Below, piece by piece: positions 57,469 through 64,000 of a DNA stretch of 64,000 nucleotides. Made by a program: the position numbers and the translations under genes. This DNA comes from Dactylonectria macrodidyma (Eukaryota; Ascomycota; Sordariomycetes; Hypocreales; Nectriaceae): contig JAGMUV010000004.1 of the NCBI GenBank assembly GCA_020744425.1, positions 3,968,001 through 4,032,000 of the forward strand, given 5' to 3'. Positions within the stretch are counted from its first letter, which is position 1; every line of letters begins with the position of its first letter. The notes under the pieces were generated by a model. The model was not told where the DNA came from. It saw nothing but the letters and a program-made list of their open reading frames with translations, and ran no database searches.

Positions 57469-60400
57469 CTATTCGGTCGCATTGTTTGGATATGCAACAC
57501 CTTTCAACAAATCGTCAAATGTTGTCCAGTCAGTCATGGTCCAGCTGAAATCTTGAGAAACACCGAGCAGGTCACGGGAGCCACCATCGGGGGATCTAAC
57601 TGCGCTTGGCTCGAGCGCTGAACACCACCCTGCGGCAGGCTGAGGATTCGTACTTGCGTATATCCAATCCATTAGAGGAGAGTGTGCTCTGTCAGCTGTA
57701 GAACACTCCGTGGTGAGTGGAATTACCGAAAGTGCATCTCTGATTTGCGCTGAGTCTGCTATGACACGTGGTTGAAGAAACCTGGAGTTGCTGTCTTGGA
57801 AATTGCTGACTGCCTGTGACTGCAGTGGATCAAGTCCTGTTTCCATGGATTGTAGATTCTCGCTTGCAGATTGCTGATCCACACTCTCCACCCTGATAGC
57901 CGATGGTAAGGGGGCTGAATTTTCTGCAAGAGTCTCTCTTGAAGAATGAAGAGATGATAGCATCACACCACTGTCTCCATTAGAACCAGCTGGGGTACCT
58001 TGCCGAGTTGCCTGGGTTAGATCGGGATCTTCGCGACTCGATATCTCAGGATCTCGGGTGTCTGTTGATGAAAGCGACTGATAAAGTTCAAACATCAATC
58101 GCATAGCCCGTTGCAGCGTCTCCAGCAATTGCTCTTCAGAGGTCTCGGGCCTCAACAGGCGTCCGTCGGCCTGAAGTTGGTCTCGGAAAATTGAGACACC
58201 CTGTCGCTGGCTCATTTCTCTCAGTCGACAATAGTCCTCAGATCGGTCGGAGTCTAGGTAGATCGAAGAGGGCTTTCGGTGTTTAGGAAACAAGAGTTTC
58301 CATATGGCAAACCATTGGTCTTCCACAGAACCCTTGCCCTTGTGTGATAGTCGCTTCCTCTGTGGCTCTGAAATACCATCGAGTCTTGCCGATGGTCCTC
58401 TGGTGCATGATGCGTCTAGAACGTGACGGTCGTATGTTTCCGCATCCGGGAAAATGGCAAAGCACCGGTGACAGTAAAACTCTGGTGTGTGCTGCCTCGC
58501 AAGGTGCTGCTTAACGTCCCTAACCCTACGAAGCTTCCTGGAGAAGCATTTCTTATGAAGGACTGGATTAAATTTCCAGAAAGGGCATGCTAGAGATGCA
58601 GGCTTCCCCGGTTCTTTCGGCTGCTCTGTCTTGAGTTTCTTAGAGTGATGCCCGTCTTCATCATCGTCTCCGTTGCCCGAATCTCCTTTTTCTTGCCGTG
58701 GGTGCTTGCGCCTCCGATCTGGCAAGAGCGCAACGGGTGTAGAAGCGGAATGGCTTGCACTGCTCTGTGTAGCTCCATTACCATTCAACTGAGCATTGCT
58801 AGAATCGCCATCGATTTCGCCTTCAGCTTGGCATAGCACAAACAATCGACTGAAGACACGCTCGAAGAGACGGAGCCCTGCGGTAGCTTGACTTATATAC
58901 TCGGGATTCTCTGAATCACTTGATATGGAGAACAAATCAGAGTCGAGGGACTCATCTGTGGGAGATGATGTTGAAGTTAGAGTGCTTTGGATGCCTGCGT
59001 AATCGTTAGTATAGGAAATCGGAGACTTAGTCGAATGTACTTAGTTTTGGGTCGACGGTCATATTTTGGCAGTAATAGATGATATGGCGACCAGTTTGCA
59101 ACTTGGCATTGTCGATGTTATCTTGATTCAAATTGCCAACGACGTTGTCCAAATGGTGAAGATCACAGAACCATAATCGGTTAGAGGGCTGAATTTCATG
59201 CCAATAAAAAACACCACGAGCCCAGTGGAGTAGTTTCAGAAAGATTCCAGACGACTTAAGATAGACGTATTCTAAAGGAGAATGAATTTGGCAAGTTCCA
59301 ATTGCTTTAAGAAGCAGGCTGAATGAAACCTCGATACCGTCACAGGGCTTTGGTCGACGAAGGGTTGGGTATCCTCTGACAGTTATGGGCATCTCGGTAG
59401 AGTCAAGTAGTCCGGTCAAGAATTTAGCGGGTGGTCGTTCACCGATCAAGGTTTCGTGGGTGGAAAGACGAAAGCTGAGGGTTTCATGGTACAAAAGCTC
59501 GAGGTTCGAAGTGGGCAACGGAGGGTTATATGTTGGCTGATCCATGACCTGATTCCCATCTGGGTCAGTTCTAGTAACTGGGTCAACCAATTCTGCTGGG
59601 CTTCCTGAATGGCGAAGAACATCCGGATATGAGTATCCAGCCCTCGCTATTGAAGGTGTGACGAAGGTCAACTGCCCAAGCCGGGTAGGGAGAAGAGCAC
59701 AAGTTAGCCATGCCAATTGTTCACCATACTCAGCAACGGAGAACCTTGATCCCTCAACTGTGACCAAGAGACTGTCGGATTGGACGCTGATAGCAATCCT
59801 CGCTTTATCAGACGTGGTAACAACAGCGACGTAGTGTTTCTTTGGGACGTCGTCTGAACGTCTCGTGTTAGGTAGGAGCTGGGTTGCATTGCTGCTATGA
59901 TATGACTTACTGGATCTTGACCCACGGATATTTTGTAACACTTCCTGTAAGGCTTCAAGAAATCTTAGCCCACTGGATGGCCACGTCTGTCTGAAATATT
60001 CGTCAATCGTGGTCACCTGTATGTCCTCGGTAGATTGAGTGAAAACAGTGAGCCTGGAGAATTCATGTGTTTGCGTTGAGGGAGATTTCAAGCCGTGGTT
60101 GAGTCGAGCCTCGATGGGCTGCCATGGCACTGCAAATGTAACCCGATAGATTAGAGGCACTCTGTACTTGCTAATCCTCTCTGGTGGGAATTGCTGGAGA
60201 ATCTCCTCACGGATCTTGTGGACTGTGATCTCCTCAGGCTTTTCACTCCGTTGGAGAGAGCATTCTTTTAGAAGCGCGGTAATAAACCAGTCGTAGGCAG
60301 CACTGTTCTGAAGGGTCTTGTGATAAGAATCGAGTCCCAGTTGAATCGGAGTACTGTCGTCGTCATCCACATCTCCTACTCCCTTGAAAAGCTCAGTCTC

Positions 60401-62089
60401 TTCCACTTCTTTTTGACTTTTTTGATTAAAATCATCCCACATGTTCATCTTGTCGTGAAGGGACATTCCGCCTAGGTTACGATGAGAAATATCCTCGTCG
60501 TCATGCATAACCATGCTTTGAAGTTGAGCACAAATCTTGCTACATCTCTGTTTAGCCATCTTCAATGAGTCCTGGGCTTCTTTGGGAGGAGAACTAACGC
60601 ATGGTTAAAGTGAACGAAGTACATGACATCCCGACTCGCCTGGCAGGAATCCTCCTGGCCGATCTTAATGGCAAGCGCTTTGATGAGCTCCGGTAATGTC
60701 TTTGATAGTGCTGACCAACCACGAGCATCGACGTGGATCTGAAGTTTGGTATTTATATCATGACAAAGCTCAGAAATATAGGACTGAGCGTGGGAAGGGT
60801 CGGCAATGGTAGCCACCGAGTATGTCGTCCGAGTGTCATCATCGTCAGTTCCGCCCCGTTGTTTTAAGCCTAGGTCTTTGAACCGCTGCTCCTCTTGGTT
60901 CCCATGCAGTGAGTCTGAGCGACGCAATGGGTATGGGCAAGATGCATATCCAGAATCAGTTAAGGGAGCTCCTTTCGCCGCGGCTGAGAGTGCAGGTTGT
61001 GCTTCGAATAATAGTTGAGAATCGTTTTGTGCCTGCAAGTTCATGTCGAAGCCGGAGAAGAATGTCCCTGGGTGGATTCTGGTCTTAGGTGATACATGCT
61101 CATCATCATCTTCCGGGTCCGAGGTCGCCCAATATTCTTCTGGCTCCTGGTCAAAAGTGATTTTTTTCATAAGCCTCGAATTTGGATGTCTCTGGCCCAG
61201 CTCTCCCTCAACTTCTGGTAATAATTGCGTCTCGGACATGTAGCTTCGCGTTGGGTCGTGTGGGAGGGTGATGACTTCGTATTTTGGCAGGTCGTTGAGA
61301 ACAAAACTTCCAGTAGGTTGACTCTCTTGGACGGTTTGCTGGTTGCCGATGCGGCGATGGTTTGCAGATACGCTTGACAACCGTTCGTTACGATTTGCGT
61401 CGAATGGATGTTCTTTTCTAAATGGGGAAGTAAGAACAACCCCCCTATCACAGGAATCTTTGGTTGGGTCATGGAGCCTAAGATATGAGTGGAGTTTGTT
61501 GAGCTTTAGATTCAAATCCCCCTCGACATTATCTCCTTCAACAGTCGGTTCGATATTCTGTGGCTCCGGCGTCCTGACATAGAGGCGATCTTTTTCAACT
61601 AGATATATCCGTAAGCAATGTATATTGAAACCAACTCGCCCTTGACCGAGCGGACAGCCATTTCAGCAGTTCAGCAGTATACTGAAACATCATCAGAGTA
61701 GAAAAAGATGGCTTACATTTGCTGAAGGGAAATTCAGACTCAGAAGACTTGCCAAATCGTCCTATGGCCCTGCTGACGCGGCTCGGGTCAAGTCGTTGAC
61801 CAAAGAAATATACGTCAGACCCTTTGCCTTGGGCTTCTCGTTTGCGTATCTCTTGAGCAAGAGTCCGCCATTCCGTAGCTGAGAGTTTCTTAAAATTCGC
61901 GAAACGAGATTTAAACTGTCTCACCCTTCTATTTGTTAAAGCTGGTTATCTGGCGGTGTGGCATAGAACTTACGTGACCTGAATTCCATACTTCTCATTT
62001 ATGGATTTAACCGTCTCTGCAGCTGCCTGATTCTCTCGAATATATAGCTGAATGATATCGGCCATGTAGGTGCTCCAGTCGATGGGCAT
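57469..62089 (-). CDS. Clr5-domain protein with C-terminal C2H2-type zinc-finger module
   Basis: Five exons join with consistent phases into one 1451-residue protein: 62089-61974, 61928-61717, 61598-60628, 60571-59041 and 58994-57469. Residues 1-55 are a Clr5 domain (MPIDWSTYMADIIQLY...). A disordered acidic region (KFEKDRLYVRTPEP onward) and a large uncharacterised fungal block follow (AYDWFITALLKECSLQ, PLIYRVTFAVPWQPIEARL, LEYVYLKSSGIFLKLLHWA, RLWFCDLHHLDNVVG). The C-terminal part has a fungal C2H2-like cluster at about 1080-1140 (LACPFWKFNP, RVRDVKQHLARQH, YCHRCFAIFPD). It could be annotated as two or three genes if the short introns were missed. The first three exons and promoter are paralogous to the gene at 1-1831. 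Function unknown; nuclear regulation is a guess from the zinc finger. Confidence 0.82.
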
Positions 62090-62525
62090 GATAAGAAGAG
62101 CGTGGATGGACCAACATCAGAAGAAGGGACCAGTGTTTTCGCAGACTTCGGAAGGATGGACAAGCTCTGCTAATATGAAGCTATAAAGGCTGAGGCGGGA
62201 GTTTTAACTCGACTTTCTCTAGACGTCAGGCGGGCTGGCTGGTTTAGGCTTCTAAGGTAGACGACAAGCTTACGCCGGACTTTTATGTAGCCAGGGAATA
62301 ATGATGGGCCGATCTTTTCAAACTGCGGCTGAAATGGTCGCCTCGCCTGCGGGCTTTTGGCTGCCTAATATTTCAATATAACCCCGCTCGAGGCAACTGT
62401 GAGTGGAAATGTGGCGTTGCCATCGAGCCAATCACGAAGTGCATTACTCAAGATTAGAAAAAGTTAATGACGTGTCTGATTTTTCTTTTGTTAGGTTTAT
62501 CTAATTCAGTCTGTGCCATCTAGCG
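62090..62525 (-). promoter_or_regulatory. Upstream region of the Clr5-C2H2 gene, copy 2 of a duplicated promoter
   Basis: Aligns by eye with 1832-2240, including the identical tggtcgcctcgcctgcg (62335-62351), ggcttttggctgcc, gccaatcac and aatgacgtgtctgat. Similarity ends near 62523. Confidence 0.6.
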
Positions 62526-62780
62526 ACAGGCAGTTAGAATATGCCGCTGTTACTGTTAGATTGGATCATGTACAAAGCATCAGACCAGGGGGTCACGTGA
62601 TGACATCCGAGGCGCTGCCCGAATAGGAAGGCGGTCATGATCGGCTATTGGTGTAGATGCCTCAGGCCTCAACTTTAGTCTTGATTAGGTGGTCCCGGCC
62701 GGGATCCCTCCCGGCCACACACACACACAATACACACAAAGTCCAGGTCCTCTGAATGCCACGCTAACTTTCCGACAATA

Positions 62781-64000
62781 TCAGTGTATCCAATTGCCGT
62801 CATAGCTCTGTCCATCTACGTCCACATTGCGACCCCTCGTCCACTCATCAATCAACTTGGCAGTGTGATAGCTCGTCGTCCAGCCCAGATCCCTCTCAAT
62901 TCCAGTAAGCAACTCTAGCACTGCATTCTGCTCTCGGTCTTCATGAAACACCTGTCCTGCGACGAACAGCGAGTGCAAAGAGTTGATGCGCACCGGGTCA
63001 GTCGGGTTCGCGAAGCTGATGCCACAAATCTCCTTCGCGTGGCGGAGCACTCCGCTCTGTATATGCCGATACGACTTGAGCCGGGCTGAGACAGTGGACC
63101 GGATCGCCGTCGACTCTTGTGGTCGGTTCACGAGCAGCAGGATCATGGCCATGTGGTAGCTCTGCATCGTCGCTGCGCACAGGGGCAGGTCGTACCAGAT
63201 CTGGTCGAAGATGGCGCTGCTGATGTCGTGTTGTTGGTATCTGGTGCGGCTTGACGCTTTGGTGCGAGCGCTTGCTGTGAAGGTCGATGGAAGCCTCGAA
63301 TGCCAACTCTGTAACTCGGTGAGCAGCAAGTTCCACCGCTCGAGTAATTGCTCCTGCGTCACTCCTATCACGGGTCTCTGTCCCTGAGGGAGTGCGTAGT
63401 CCTCAGGGTTCAAAGCGTCTCCGGACGTGAGAAAATTGGCAATCTTTCCGAGCAGCCATGTCAACTCATTTGCTTTCGTGTCCTCTTCCACATCCGCCAA
63501 AGTGCGCACGTCTGTAAAGTTTGGCGGACTGAAGGGCAGGAGGAAGCCGTATTCGTCCGCGGCTAGGCCTGCATTTTGCCACAGCCGGATGTCTTTTAGA
63601 TCAAGGCGAGTCTGGGTCTCGCTGATAACTAGTAAAGTCAGTAAATGAAGCCATGTCACCTCAATCCTTGAGCCTCGAACTTACAGGCACAAAGAAAGTC
63701 CTGTCTTGCAAGACTCCAGAAGATTGGCCCTTTGATAGCAGCTCTCGGGATGATAACCGGTGAGGATGGCACCAACGACGAGTCTTGCTCGGGACTAAAG
63801 AGCGGGAGCGCACTGAGATGTGCCCTCCAAGCCGTCCCAGGAGCATCCATTAACTCATACGTACACAAGATCGCCACTGCCGCGAAGATTTCCTCCTTGT
63901 CAGCGGGATCCTCGTCGAACCTCTGCAGATTGACGGCAGTTTTCAGGTGGCCGATCGCTTGATCGTAGTATGTTGCCGATTCATAATGCCAGTCCACGTT
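62781..64000 (-). CDS. Fungal-specific transcription factor, C-terminal part (5' end beyond window)
   Basis: Two exons seen: from the right edge to 63685, and 63628-62781; the 56-bp intron joins QDFLCA to FISETQTRLDL. The sequence has the helical pattern of the fungal regulatory domain that follows Zn2Cys6 clusters (EEIFAAVAILCTYELMDA, GTAWRAHLSAL, SFANPTDPVRINSLHSLFVAG, LLTGIERDLGW). The N-terminal DNA-binding domain would lie beyond position 64000. The target pathway cannot be told. Confidence 0.82.

Noticed and set aside
1..64000. CRISPR arrays, bacterial operons, riboswitches
   Set aside because: The DNA is fungal; no regularly spaced repeats or bacterial signals were seen.

Overview
The window looks like nuclear DNA of a filamentous ascomycete (Pezizomycotina, probably a plant-associated Sordariomycete). 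Genes carry short introns (46-94 bp, GTANGT-type donors, YAG acceptors). The families are typical of such fungi: Zn2Cys6 regulators, a cutinase, a pectin lyase, a NACHT-WD40 receptor and Clr5 proteins. Transposons are inactivated in the pattern left by repeat-induced point mutation (RIP). The species cannot be named from sequence alone.

Layout. 1-3.9 kb: 5' part of a Clr5/ankyrin gene (-) and a SLAC1/Mae1-type transporter (-). 4.86-6.72 kb: a complete but RIP-killed pogo/Fot1-type DNA transposon with 47-bp ITRs and a TA target duplication. 9.1-10.2 kb: a four-exon lectin-like beta-propeller gene (-). 12.2-15.1 kb: a WD40-like protein with a two-helix membrane tail (+). 15.7-18.7 kb: secreted pectin lyase (-) and PLAC8 protein (-). 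18.7-23.0 kb: a long gene-free stretch. 23.0-28.2 kb: Fe-S L-serine dehydratase (+), GPI-type cutinase (-) and secreted M43 metalloprotease (-). 29.2-35.1 kb: a RIP-killed Helitron ending just beside the 3' end of a NACHT-WD40 receptor (35.2-39.1 kb, -). Then follow an opsin-related pseudogene (-), a truncated Zn2Cys6 regulator (+) and a HET-S-like HeLo-domain gene (42.8-43.6 kb, -). 44.6-49.7 kb: a damaged pyroglutamyl-peptidase gene (-) and an APC permease (+). 52.8-56.7 kb: a 1289-residue coiled-coil protein (+). 57.5-62.1 kb: a five-exon, 1451-residue Clr5-to-C2H2 gene (-). 62.8 kb to the edge: the 3' part of another fungal transcription factor (-).

How genes may work together. The strongest system is the receptor/effector pair. 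The NACHT-WD40 receptor starts with a short amyloid-type motif (core GFQLG), and the HeLo-domain protein about 3.7 kb away ends with a matching motif. This is the logic of fungal NWD2/HET-S amyloid signalling, in which the activated receptor templates the effector's amyloid and triggers cell death. A second notable structure is a pair of Clr5 genes about 60 kb apart. They share promoter, first exons and intron positions but carry different C-terminal modules (ankyrin against C2H2). Cutinase, pectin lyase and M43 protease fit a plant-associated secretome. Several genes show isolated lesions (homopolymer frameshifts, single nonsense codons), which could be assembly errors or real decay.
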